A stretch of 64,000 nt of DNA from Salminus brasiliensis (taxonomy: Eukaryota > Chordata > Actinopteri > Characiformes > Bryconidae). The notes below the pieces were generated by a model. That model saw only the letters and a program-made list of their open reading frames with translations, was not told the origin of the DNA and made no database searches. Made by a program: the position numbers and the translations under genes. The stretch lies in the NCBI RefSeq assembly GCF_030463535.1, contig NC_132900.1:25687456-25751455 (forward strand), in the 5' to 3' direction. Below, piece by piece: positions 41,201 through 50,365 of this stretch (positions are counted from its first letter, which is position 1; each line of letters opens with the position of its first letter).

Positions 41201-44200
41201 ATACTGAAACACATCCTCACACCACACACAGTGTAAACTGTTGACATATTCAGTAATAAGGTTTGCTGTGACACTTTGGACACTTCGAAACACTGTGCTT
41301 TAGCCAAACTTAGGAACTTAGTCTGCTTAGAAAACAAGGCTGGCAGGTCTACAGGCTTCCAAGAAAATTCGGAGGTAGGCTTTAAGCTTTTCCAGCCATT
41401 CAGAGGCAAAATTCAGGATTGAAGACAACCCTACACTTTCCACAGTGTCATCTAGCAGTGTACTGCATGACCACCAACACAGTAGTGTTAAGGGTGCAAG
41501 GAATCTATTAGAGTGCAAGCATCTATTAGAGTACATGGGTGGAGAGGGTGGGGAAAGGGTGGGACTTATAGTATAACACATGGTTTAATGTCTGGCCTTT
41601 AATAAATATATATAAATATATCATTGCTTTCAATGGATGTCAATGGAAAGAGGTTTTATTCCAAGTTGTTTTAAAGCATTTCTATTGGTCTGCCAGATTT
41701 AAAATATGTCAAAAAGTGAAAACTGCATATATTATAGAGTATATTGCTACTGTCCAATGGAAAACATGTATCTACTTTGTCCTTTTTTTTAGTTTTCTCT
41801 GTGGTTTAAAACCTGTAGCTGCTCTGTACACTATGTCAATCATTCTGGACGAATGGACCAATAGAAATGCTCTAAATTACTTGCACTCTGATTTTACATT
41901 ACCGTCTGTCCAAAGTTAACAATTATGCCTTCTCCTATAAAGTCACTATTTAGGAAATACATGTTTTTCATTGGACAGCGACAGCATATTGTCATTTTAA
42001 CATATTATATATACATACTATATTTTTAATATGCAAGAACATCCTTTTAACATTAATATACAATATAACGCAAGGCACATATTAAAAACACACTTAATTT
42101 TGTTATGTGATTCTGTTAGTTTTTATAAGTAATTATATTGATATAATGTTTTCCCATCAAAAATCATGTAATCATGGGACAGTACTTTGGTTGAATACAA
42201 TAAAGTAACAATATTTGCATATAATCAGCTTTTTGATAGTATGTGATTTCTCTACATGGGTTGTTGTTGTTTACAGGCTCTTTACAATCAGTTAGAATCT
42301 GCCTTTTTTTACGATCCAGGCAGCTGTTTAGAGCTCTGAAAGGACTGAACATACCCATATTACACTTTGAAAAGTTTGCTGTGATGTAATTTATCAAGAT
42401 AATGAAGAATCAGCATCACACTGCCCAACTATACTTCACTTTCCTCCTGTTTAGTTAAAAAACATGTAGAAACCCGACATATGCTGTGCCCCTATTTCAA
42501 GTGTAAACCCAAATACCACCACAACACTTGCAGAGAACCACTGTTTAGAAAGAAGTGCCGCCAAAGCCACTGCAAGTGCATAAACCATGTATATGGAGTC
42601 ATTTGCTGTAACAAAAACAACGGGGGCTCATGAATATTCATGGGCTCAGAGAATTGTGCCAATCTAAAAGATTCTGACTGAAGTGCCAGGGCTGTAAATC
42701 TCTGGTACAGATGGGCGCACATGCAGCAACAATATGTCACTTGTCTTATGACATTAGAGGCTGAGCTGAGAGGCCTCATTTGGAGAAACAAAAGCAAGAA
42801 GATGAATAAGAACAGCACTGCAATTATAATGTGACTATTGCTACTGTTGATCCAGCTGCCAGATTTCAACACCTAAAGGATGCAACTTCTAGAGTTCGAC
42901 ATCATCACAGAAAGACCACTCGACACACATGTGATGCCTAGAAAAAATGTGAACATTACATCAGGTCAGGGTGAGAAACTGGGGCCTTCCTGAGTCTATG
43001 AGGCTACGGAAGCCCATTCTCACCAGGTTCAGGAGAAAGAAAATGTCTTGTTCAAAGTTTCTGGCAGCAGAGTGTATCTTGAAAGAGTTAGAGTTGGTTT
43101 GAGAATAAAGAATTATTTTCTCAGAGTTTGGATCTTAAATCAATGATGTATGAAAAAATGATGGCTTACTAAATAAAGACAATTTCCAAAACAATTCTGA
43201 GGTAAACTATTAAAAATATTAAAATACATGAAGTAACAATTCCAAAAAATAAGGCACTGTTAAAATAAATATTTGGGGAAAAAGGAATGCACTAAATTGA
43301 CTTGATTTAAATGTGTGTATCATCTCCACATCAATAAACTACATCAACACATGTCTTTCATCTTATTTACTTTCTTACCTTTGGGAAAAACAATGAAGAT
43401 GTAGTGTATTATTCATGCAGGACTAACATACACATTCAAATCAAATAAACTCAATCATTCACACACTCAGAGAGCTGCGCTATTTCTCCTTCTACTGTAT
43501 GGAGTGAGTGTTCAGGTCAAGGGTTGGGTATTGCATTTGGTAGCAGGTATGGGTTGATCATGCATTCAGAATGTGTGTATTTGTGCCATGCTTTCCATGT
43601 GCGTTTGGGCAATGTGTTTGGACTTAATGCGTTTGGGCAATGTGTTTAGGGTGTGTGTTCTGGGTTATGCCTTTTGTGTGTGTTTGGGCAATGCATGTGT
43701 TATTTGTACTGTGGACTGTGTGTATTTGGACCATGTGTTTGGGCTATGTGTGTTTGGGCCATGCATCTAGTGTGCGTGTGCTGGATCATGCATTTGGACT
43801 GTGTGTGTTTGGGCTATATGTGTTTTGCCATGCTTTCTGTGTTTGGGCATTTGTTTCAAATGTATGTATTTGGGCCATATGTTTGGGCTATGTGTGTTTG
43901 GGCCATGCTTTCTGTGTTTGGGCATTTGTTTCGAATGTATGTATTTGGGCCATGTGTTTGGGCTATGTGTGTTTGGGCCATGCCTCTGGTGTGTGTGCTG
44001 GATCATGCATTTGGACTGTCTGTGTTTGGGCACATGCATTTGAGTCATGCATTTGAATCATCTATGTTTGGATCACACATATGTGTGTGGGACATGTGTT
44101 TGAACCAGGCAAGGTTGGGCCATACGTTTGGATCGTTAATGTTTGGGCTGTGTTTTTGGGACATGTGTTTTTGCCATACCTTAGCAGCCACAGATGAGCT

Positions 44201-44755
44201 GGGCTTCTCCAACAGGTCCCACAGTTTCTGCCTCTTGTCAGGGCAGCAGCCCGTGTCCACTTCTTCTCCTTCTTTCTCCCGGAGTGTCTCAGCCTCGCGC
44301 CTCAGCTCCTCGTTCATCTGCTCCTTCTTCTGGTGGTAGCGCGCCTGGCAGCAGGACTCCAGGTAGATCTCGTCGATGCCCCAGTAGTCGAGCTCCTGGC
44401 CAAAAGACAGAGCGCACATCTCCTCCATCATGTGCAACTTGCCCGTCCGGTAAAAGTTCAAGATGGAGGAGAAGGCGCCCGGGTGCCGGTCGAAGAAATA
44501 CTCGTTGTCGTTCAGGCTGTAGTCATCGCAGATTTCCATTAAGGTGTCGTGGGTGTTGCAGTCTCTGAGCTTGCCGAGTCGGGTGCGTGGGAGGCGGTCC
44601 AGCGTTCGCCACAGCACTTCATGGACCAGCCCTCCCACATTGATCCGGACCCTCCTAGAGCGGGCCTTGGTCCGGATGATGTCGATGGGTTCGGGCGGAA
44701 GGGAGCCCTGCGGCCGGGACACCTTCTGAGCACCGAAATTTGATCTCTCAGCCAT
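17092..44755 (-). CDS. kcnb2: voltage-gated potassium channel Kv2.2 (two coding exons, complete)
   Basis: Delayed-rectifier K+ channel subunit of neuronal and other excitable membranes. CDS join(44180..44755, 17092..18996) on the minus strand: 2481 nt, 826 aa, against 911 in human as I recall. The single coding intron is 25,183 bp and falls between the T1 domain and S1. Seen: T1 domain about 36-140 with the zinc motif H108-x5-C114-x20-C135-C136; the S4 segment around 294-320 with regularly spaced arginines ([20 protein letters not shown]); selectivity filter TVGYGD at 380-385; the PIP hinge at 411-413; a serine-rich cytoplasmic tail with the clustering/VAP-binding (PRC/FFAT) motif SSIDSFASC at 585-593; and C-terminus ETSM, as in KCNB2 and not KCNB1. 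MAERSNFG is the first ATG in frame; upstream codons contain no ATG. The tail is about 85 residues shorter than in human. Confidence 0.97.
18997..20658 (-). other. kcnb2: kcnb2 long intron, 3'-most part
   Basis: No exon or clear repeat seen. It contains unremarkable sequence, moderately AT-rich towards the AT microsatellite. Confidence 0.5.
20659..20800. repeat. (AT)n microsatellite, about 140 bp
   Basis: Almost pure alternating AT with rare C/G interruptions (20714, 20718, 20732). It is self-complementary and can form a cruciform. Open frames of alternating Ile/Tyr here are artefacts. Confidence 0.97.
20875..20945. repeat. short fragment of Tc1-derived MITE family C
   Basis: Carries GAGGATTTGACTGCATTCAG and GAGGTCAGGATGT, matching the inner part of the copy at 54515-54905. 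Confidence 0.5.
21019..21110. repeat. (AT)n followed by (ATT)n microsatellites
   Basis: About 30 bp of TA repeats (21019-21048) and about 40 bp of imperfect ATT repeats (21071-21109). Confidence 0.9.
21111..23068. other. kcnb2 intron segment, no gene seen
   Basis: No splice-flanked reading frame or recognised repeat. Open frames up to 104 codons occur but resemble nothing known. Confidence 0.45.
23069..23590 (+). mobile_element. Tc1-derived MITE family C, near full-length copy
   Basis: Starts with the terminal motif CACTATGTGTCCAAATG, followed by TTTGTGGACACC, and runs to GAATGAACAGGTG. Shared internal blocks include CAGCTTGTCTAGACCCTG, TGCCAATAGAA, GTGTTCTCTGGAATGATGG and TGATGATCATCCAACATCCTG. 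Seven or more other copies occur in this window in both orientations. The motif GTCCAAA...TTTGTGGACACC is typical of Tc1/mariner-type ends in fish. No transposase frame is present. Confidence 0.8.
23591..24690. other. kcnb2 intron segment, no gene seen
   Basis: Nothing beyond unique-looking intronic DNA. An inverted-repeat stretch lies at about 23665-23695 (TTTATTGGTTTTATA / TATAAAACCAATAAA). Confidence 0.45.
24700..25345. repeat. GGTATGGATG minisatellite with a 99-bp higher-order period
   Basis: The outer part is a degenerate 10-22 bp repeat (GGTATGGATG variants). Between about 24820 and 25300 it is organised in near-identical 99-bp blocks; the marker GTATGGATGAATA begins at 24921, 25020 and 25119, with a variant at 25218. 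This is a recent four-copy higher-order expansion. Confidence 0.93.
25346..27142. other. kcnb2 intron segment, no gene seen
   Basis: The GC content rises around 25980-26300. Open frames up to 143 codons occur on both strands here but have no recognisable domain. Confidence 0.45.
27143..27370 (+). mobile_element. MITE family C, 5'-half copy
   Basis: Starts CACTACATGTCCAAATATTT and shares GCTTGTCTAGTCCCTG, TTCTGCCAATAGAATAGG and CATTGAGCTTTTGAG with the copy at 23069. It ends mid-element. Confidence 0.8.
27935..28685. repeat. degenerate GTAATGTAATT minisatellite
   Basis: About 0.75 kb of diverged repeats built from AAAGTAATGTAATT, CCATTGGTTATG and TAATTTCTC blocks with a period near 40 bp. 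The divergence shows it is old. Confidence 0.85.
28686..29990. other. kcnb2 intron segment, no gene seen
   Basis: No splice-flanked frame or recognised repeat. Confidence 0.45.
29995..30300 (-). mobile_element. MITE family C copy, minus orientation
   Basis: Reverse complement of the family: ACAAAAGTATTGAGACACCTG at one end, then CACTGCTCCACAGCTCAATG, GGCATTAGGCATGGTGCCAA, AGAGTCCTATTCTATTGGCA and TTTGCACATCTGTGTCA. Confidence 0.8.
30301..30969. other. kcnb2 intron segment, no gene seen
   Basis: No splice-flanked frame or recognised repeat. Confidence 0.4.
30970..31235 (+). mobile_element. MITE family C copy, diverged
   Basis: Shares AATACCAAGCATGGGGTAGA, AAGCCCCCAG and CTCCATCCAATA with other copies and ends GGAGGTGTCCACAAACTTTTG. 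Much of the centre is rearranged. Confidence 0.6.
31236..32365. other. kcnb2 intron segment, no gene seen
   Basis: A short AT-rich tract lies at 31260-31350; no gene is recognised. Confidence 0.4.
32370..32710. repeat. interspersed repeat, family A, copy 2
   Basis: Same ordered blocks as 2335-2590 (CTAGCAAAGCCCCCAAAACT, ACATGTAAAGTCAGCC, GCTGATGGCAAGCAG). It includes about 90 bp in the middle that the other copy lacks. Confidence 0.7.
32711..35225. other. kcnb2 intron segment with a (CA)n microsatellite
   Basis: A (CA)n(TA)n microsatellite lies at 33435-33473 and a short (TA)n near 32892-32910. Otherwise no gene or repeat recognised. Confidence 0.45.
35228..35275. repeat. (TA)n microsatellite
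   Basis: About 46 bp of uninterrupted TA dinucleotides preceded by GTGTG. Confidence 0.95.
35860..36975. repeat. degenerate TTTCTGACAG minisatellite, 1.1 kb
   Basis: Recurrent blocks TGTTACATTTCTGACAG, TGTTGCTAGTGTTAC and ATTTGTCAAGGTGTTAC, with a highly variable period of about 30-60 bp. No frame is maintained, so it is non-coding. Confidence 0.85.
36976..38285. other. kcnb2 intron segment, low in repeats
   Basis: No gene seen. The stretch 37100-37780 looks unique and balanced in composition, unlike its repeat-rich surroundings. Confidence 0.4.
38286..38524 (+). mobile_element. relic of a Tc1-like transposon with internal deletion
   Basis: Blocks resemble what I recall of an abundant fish Tc1-like element: CATCTCCAAAACATCAGGCA, TATGCAGTGCTTAGTACCTC, CCAAGGCTCAATGATGTGAT, then ACAGGACTTGTGGAGTCCAT and the terminus AATGTTATGGCTGATCAGGT. 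The middle of the transposase region is missing and the frames are broken, so this is a dead remnant. Confidence 0.7.
38525..39149. other. kcnb2 intron segment, no gene seen
   Basis: Nothing recognised. Confidence 0.4.
39150..39442 (+). mobile_element. MITE family C, 3'-half copy
   Basis: Runs from CATGAACCTAATGCCAGACG to the terminus GTTTGTCCATATAGTGTG and shares GTGTTCTCTGGAATGATGG and ATCAAATCCTCACA with the other copies. Confidence 0.82.
39485..39691. mobile_element. fold-back MITE, family D, copy 1
   Basis: A 207-bp imperfect palindrome. The outer ends TACACGGTTAAAAGTGTAAG and CTTAGACTTTTAACAGTGTA are inverted copies, and so are the inner GTGCTTTGAGGAAC and CCTCAAAGCAC. It is related to 56865-57107. 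Confidence 0.8.
39692..43560. other. kcnb2 intron segment, no gene seen
   Basis: Mostly unique-looking sequence. Open frames up to 126 codons (42492-42872 on the minus strand) match nothing known. The part 40830-41090 is discussed as a possible conserved element. Confidence 0.4.
43565..44172. repeat. GTTTGGGC minisatellite abutting kcnb2 exon 1
   Basis: A degenerate repeat of GTGTGTTTGGGCCATGC-type units. Between about 43832 and 43985 there is a 75-bp higher-order period; the marker GCTTTCTGTGTTTGGGCA begins at 43832 and 43907. The last unit (TTTTTGGGACATGTG) ends within about 15 bp of the kcnb2 exon 1 donor. Cysteine-rich open frames on the plus strand are repeat artefacts. Confidence 0.9.
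44180..44755 (-). CDS. kcnb2: kcnb2 coding exon 1 (T1 domain)
   Basis: Residues 1-192, with the tetramerisation domain ([20 protein letters not shown]), the zinc ligands and the linker ending SSSVAAK. Donor AAG|GTATGG at 44180/44179, phase 0. The Kozak context has G at -3. Confidence 0.96.
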
Positions 44756-44870
44756 CACGGCCAACAAAACAAAGGTTACACTAGTCAAGTAAAGTTGTGC
44801 TGGTCACCAAATAAGACTGACAATGAAACACAGGCTGCAGTGAATCCACTTCAGACCAGTCCCTCCATAC
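44756..44870 (-). other. kcnb2: kcnb2 5'UTR part of exon 1
   Basis: A good acceptor on the minus strand (TGTTCCCTGTTGCAG) ends at 44871, so the exon would start at 44870 and carry 115 nt of 5'UTR. It contains a six-codon uORF (MEGLV and TGA) at 44868-44851. Confidence 0.6.
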
Positions 44871-47343
44871 CTGCAACAGGGAACAGAGGAGATTTACAGG
44901 CACAAATCACAAATTCACTTGATTTAAATGTTCTCAGGAGTTTTTTCTCTCTCTCAAAATTTCACATTCATTTTACTCATTCTTAAACATCCAAAAATTC
45001 TGAAATGTTTTACTCATTCCCAAAAATGTCAGATTTGATTTACCCATTTTCAAAAATTAAAGTTTTTTAGTCTCAAAACTTATTCTTCACAAATTCTAAA
45101 TATTTTTACTAATTTCTTTTAACCCAATTTCAACCCTTTTTTAATCATCCTTTTTAATCATCCTAAAAACTTAAGTTCTCACTTAAGACTAAGTGGAGTC
45201 TCCTGAATATGGGGTCAATCTGGCTCACTTCAGGTTGTTTAAAAAAACTAATCACTTCAGTGTGTTAAAAACTTAATAAATGCTGCATTCTGCCTGATTA
45301 GCATTTACACCTCAGAGATCTTAGGTGTATTACACCTTGTACCCAGAGATCTAATTCAAGGTTATATGACATTCTTTTAGCACGGTAAGTTCATTACCTT
45401 CAATCAGTGCTACTTTAAATAGAACGTGGCGCTGATGTATTTGGAAAACACTGCAGTATTGAATGTTTCCGATATCGTCCTGCACTAATAATGGAGGAGT
45501 CTCCAAATATACGTAAATTCAACAATGGAAAACAGGGGGTGCTCAGATTGGCCAGTACTTTCATTACTTATTTTAAGTACAACTGGTTGAACTGAGTGAT
45601 GATTGTTATTTGGATGCACATGAATTATAAAGTGAAAATAATACCTATTTCCAACAGTGAAATATCCATGGCACATAGGTGAACTTAACAGCTTGCCTAG
45701 TAATGGGTTCAGGATTACGTAAGTGCCCTTCTGCTGGACACTAATACTTCAAAACGTTGCACAGCGTGATCAGGTTATTATCATGTAAAGCCGCCAGGAC
45801 TCGTGTGAAAATACAGGTACCCTTGCTTGGCTTAGATCTTTATGATCATAATAAAAGCTTAGAGTGGTTCTACAAAAAGGTCTCTGTCTACTGCCATAGA
45901 AGAACTACTTTTAGCTTCCTAAAGAGCCTTTCAATGCATGGTATTTTGTAAATTAGTTGTGTCTACACTCCAACCTAAAAGAGTTTCTACTGACAAATGG
46001 TAGAACCCTCTTGCTTAGTACTGCTATGCAGAACCATTTGAAAGGTTTTCCACATAAAAATGCACCCCTTGACCAAATTACTAATTAATCATTGAATCAT
46101 TGAAGTCTTGGTTCTAGCAGATGGTTCTATGCTTCAACTTAGAACCATTCATGTCACTAAACAACTTTGAGGAACCCTTTAGGGAACCAAACATGGACTT
46201 TTCGAGGCCTCAAATAGCCTTATTTATGTCATGTAAGTGTGCAGAACCTTCCCATCGAAGGCCATTCTCATTTGTATTGAAGAACTGCATACTGAATTTC
46301 TTGAAGTCACCCGAAATGCCCAAAAAGTGTGAAAAAAGTGTAAGTTCCAGCCGTGTAACAGGTGCATGGCAGGACTTTAAAAGTGTGAAGGTCCAACAGG
46401 CTGCACTGGACTGCAATCTCCCTACAGGGAAGGAGAGCGTAATGCGATTGGGCATTTAAAACCGTCTTGATCACAAATCCCTGCAGGACTATTTAACGGG
46501 CTGCTATTTCCTGCACTTAAAAGACTTCGTAAGAGCCAGGCTATTTAAACCCCCACCCAACCAGAGAGGGAACTTATTTAGGCCAGTGTTTGGTAATGGA
46601 GCTGTTGAGAAGAAGTCGAGCGGGGGCTCCTTTTGCACGGACGAGCAGTTTGCCCCGAGTTAATACCCTGCCACATCCAATACGTCAGGAGCTCTGCTCT
46701 TTATCCCCACAAGGTTGGAGCGTCCTGTTACTTCTGAAGCCCAGCTTGGGGTGCCCTTGCTTTAGAGCCCAGAGAGGTCTGAGAGGTCTGAGCCTGAAGA
46801 ACACGACAACTCCACTGTCCACTGTTGGGTTGCTGTAGAGTAATGGCAAGCAACTTGGCCCACCATCAATTCTCAAACGGGACAAGCCCACCATACTACA
46901 CCAAGCCACACCAATATTAGAGTCTTAGGGCAAGAATCCCAACTCTATGTTCTCTTACCTGGGTAACATGCTTATAGATGTACGTTTCTATGGATAAGAC
47001 CTTCAGACCTTACACTAAATGCCATCAAATTTTTACTACTGTTTATACTGACAGAGTATAACTCTTTATAGCTTTTTCATGGGTATGGGACCAACTTCCA
47101 CACAGCTTAGAGTCCTAAACAAGCTGGCAGCTGGACAGAAACTCAGGGAACTCCCAATAAAATAAGATTTAAACTCCTTCATAAAAAGTCTGCCAATAAT
47201 AAACACTATTTGAATGGACTTCAGTGAGACAGGTGGAGCTCTGTAGCTCTTCTCACGAACTGCAGCGCTGGCAAACACCGCAGAGAGCGCAAAGAAAGCA
47301 GAAGAGCATGAAAACCACGATGAGGAAACGACGAGAAGCTTAC
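44871..47343 (-). other. kcnb2: kcnb2 intron in the 5'UTR, no gene seen
   Basis: A 2.5-kb interval between the two inferred 5' exons. The stretch 45840-46160 contains AGAACC-type blocks related to the repeat field at 47990-49410. Nothing else recognised. Confidence 0.45.
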
Positions 47344-47560
47344 CTTCTCTAGTTGCCCACTTGTTCCATTGCTCCGCCGCTGCAGCTGCTGAGGAGCGAG
47401 GAAGGAGGGAAGATCACGGCTGTAACTGAGCCTCCATGAGAGGAGAAGAAGAAGGAGTAGGAAGAGGAGGAGGAGGAGGAAGAGGAGAAGCCCAGCCGCT
47501 CTTCTTCATTCTGCACGCGCTCGATAAAGCCACGGTATGAACACGTGGGAGAACACGGCA
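47344..47560 (-). other. kcnb2: probable non-coding 5' exon of kcnb2
   Basis: Minus-strand sequence rich in GC and CpG ends with the strong donor GAGAAG|GTAAGC at 47344/47343. It holds a seven-codon uORF (MEQVGN and TAG, 47369-47349) that stops 5 nt before the junction. The 5' limit is unknown. Confidence 0.5.
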
Positions 47561-47985
47561 AGGAGAGGAGAAAGAAGCAGCGAGGGGCTTATGGTCGCCC
47601 CCCGGTCAATCCGCTGCAGGTTTGCAGGTTTTGTGAGGAATTTCTGAGCCTCAGCCCGGTAGGAGATGTCCCGCGCAGCCCTGTGGGCTTTCCTGCTCGC
47701 ACTGAACGCCGATAGTCCCCCCACCGCCTGCATCACACCCCGTGGGCGAAGCCTAATTGGATTGGGCTGGACATCACTAAGGATAGCAGCAACTGTTTCC
47801 GTCCCGTGCAAGGAGTCAGGGAACGTCCAGCTACGGGTTAGAAAGTCAGTGGTGACTTTGGGTATGTGGACAGTTAGGGGGTTCTGGAGGAACACTGCAG
47901 TTCTTGTAGTTTGATCTAGAACACTGTAAAACCTCACGTGGGAACCTCACGACTGCATTCAGACGATTCCCTAGTGGAACCCTTT
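47561..47985. other. GC-rich upstream region of kcnb2
   Basis: Relatively GC-rich DNA upstream of the inferred first exon, plausibly its promoter. A 143-codon minus-strand frame (47937-47506) resembles nothing known. No core promoter motif was assigned. Confidence 0.4.
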
Positions 47986-47989
47986 AGAA

Positions 47990-49410
47990 CTTTAAATAGC
48001 TTTTCCATCAGAACCACTTAAACGTTACAAGGTTCTCTACAGAACCATCGCTTTTACTAAAGAATCCCAATAAATAATTTTAGAGAATGCTGGGCAGAAC
48101 TACACACTAAGCAAATGGGTTCTGTGTAGTACCAAAGTACAAAAGGGTTCTCTGACTTATAACAATAGTGCAACCCTTCTTAAAACTTTTGACTTGGTTC
48201 TTTATAGGCGAGCTTTTCCATGAGAACCATTTAATATTCAGCTGTGTTTGGTATTGTAAAGAACCGTTGCTTTTACTAAAGAAGAAGAACCCTGTTTTTA
48301 CAGAACTACACACTAGGCAATATTTTAAAGAACCGTTGCCTTTACTAAAGAGCCTTTATAGAACCCTGTTTTTATAGAACTACGCACTAAGCCAAATGGG
48401 TTCTATATAGCACTCACATAAGGACTTCTTTGTTTTGTTACATGGTTCTTTAATTTTACCTATACAGAACCATTGCTATGAAATAGCAAAACTAAAAATA
48501 ATCCCACTAAATTGTTTACACAATAAGCATAATGGGTTCTATATAGTTCTGACAAAAGGGTTCTCTGACTCATAACTATAGTGGAATCATGTTTAAAACA
48601 TTTAAGACATGATTCTTTAAAATTGGCTAGTTTGTCCATCAGAACCATATACACATTCAAATGGGTTTTTTGTTGTTGCTGTTGTTCTCATGGTTCTTTA
48701 GAGAATCATTGCCTTAACAAAAGAACAATGGTGTTAATAATCGTGTTATTAAGGGTGTAACACTGGACAAACAACACACGTTTTAAATTGCTTCCATTGC
48801 CTTTGCTAAAGAACCACACCAGGGCGTTTATATACTACAAAATAGGCTCTATATAGTAGTGGCTAATGGATTCTCTGACTCATAACAATAGGAGAACCCT
48901 TTTAAAGGAACCACATAACACCTAGTGCTTTTTGTTGTCATGGTTCTATGTGTGTATATATATATAAGTGTTGTTTCTTGCATATGTAGAACCACCTAAA
49001 TATTGTTTGGGTTGCCACGGCTCTCTGTGGAACCATTGCTCTTCCTCAATAATCTACGCATCTAAAAATGGGTTCTTCCAGCGTTCTTTAGTGAAGACAA
49101 TGGTTCTAAATAGAGCCATGCCAGCTTCAAATAACGTTTGTCATAGATGGGTTCTTGAGTTCTTAGCCTCATTAAAAGGTTATCTGTACACAATAAACAG
49201 TGAAACAATAAAATGGTTACGAGTCAAAGAACCTTTAATAAAAGCCCCTTTTATACAGTATAAGCAAAAGGGTCAAGTCAAAGTATTTTCCTTGTATATG
49301 AAGAACACTTTTGTAGTTGTGTCATACACAACTACATGGCAGTGGTTCTATATAGGACCCTTGCTTTTACAGAAGAACCCTTAAAGAAGGGTTTTTAAGA
49401 GTGTAGAATT
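47990..49410. repeat. AGAACC/GGTTCT repeat field (family D-like)
   Basis: About 1.4 kb of diverged repeats of GGGTTCTCTGACT (48144, 48558, with a variant at 48868), AACCATTGCTTTTACTAAAG and TTCTATATAG blocks, irregularly spaced by about 300-400 bp. GGTTCT and AGAACC alternate, so the unit is itself partly palindromic, like the fold-back elements at 39485 and 56865. Confidence 0.8.
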
Positions 49411-49435
49411 TATCAAGATGTAGGGCCACTATAAG

Positions 49436-49960
49436 CGCACTCTGTGTCCAAAGGTTTGTAGACACCTGCTCATCTTCTGAAATCAAAGGTTTTAATAGGA
49501 AGTCTTGAGGGTGACATGCCATTGTCTTCTCCCCTGATCTAAGATAATCTCCCCCCGGCCCGAACTGCTCTCAGATCACTTTCCCCTTAAGACCACACCA
49601 GCATGTGCAGCATGAGCTTCATCAGAAGCAGGGGGCCGGATCAGTGTGGTTTTAAATAGGTCCTAGCTGAACATTCTGTTACATTTGCGGAAATGTAATT
49701 CTTCATAAACCTTCCGGCCAGGCGGAGGATCTCTCAGTGATAATTATGGGGGCTGTTTGCACGCGATGTTCCTGTCTGGATTTGGATTATCAGACACCTT
49801 CAGTGAAGTGTTGTGTCTCCGCTGACCACAGGAGGGAGAGATGTGATCATAGTGTGGAGACCTGGGTGCATATGAAAAGTACACTATATACCCATCCAGC
49901 ATTTCTTCTGAAATCAGGAGTATTTACAGGGGGGTTGTCTCCCTTTGCTGTAGAATCAGA
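49436..49960. mobile_element. two 5'-end fragments of Tc1-like elements
   Basis: The stretch 49438-49505 (CACTCTGTGTCCAAAGG, then TTCTGAAATCAAAGG) and 49882-49960 (CACTATATACCCATCC, then TTCTGAAATCAGGAGTATT and CTCCCTTTGCTGTAG) share the start of one Tc1-like family. The DNA between them is unrecognised. Confidence 0.55.
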
Positions 49961-49974
49961 ATTAGTAAGCAGTG

Positions 49975-50207
49975 TGTAGTACTTAGTAGTAATTAGTGCT
50001 TTTAGTAAAGTAGGTGTGTGGCGTGTAGTACACTAGTAGTACATCAGTGTGTAGTAATAATGTAGTAAAAATGTAGTAGTGGTTAAGCACGTGCTGTACT
50101 CATGTAAGTGTGTAGTGTGCAGTACTACAGAAATGTGCAGTGCTAAAATAAATGTGTAGTTCTAGAAAATGTGTTCAAATATGTAATGTATATATGTATA
50201 TATCTAG

Positions 50208-50264
<57 letters not shown>

Positions 50265-50309
50265 GTGTGTATAGTGTGTAATACTAGAAAAAGTGTGCAG
50301 TGATCAAAC

Positions 50310-50365
<56 letters not shown>

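Noticed and set aside
43653-44339. 228-codon plus-strand open frame rich in Cys and Phe-Gly, overlapping kcnb2 exon 1
   Set aside because: It is generated by the GTTTGGGC minisatellite and then by the antisense of the kcnb2 T1 domain. It has no splice context and no homology.
44756-44788. N-terminal extension of kcnb2 by eleven codons
   Set aside because: The frame is open upstream of MAERS, but has no ATG; the family start aligns with MAERS.
47506-47937. 143-codon minus-strand frame upstream of the kcnb2 5' exon
   Set aside because: GC-rich upstream DNA tends to have long open frames; no domain, no similarity that I can recognise.
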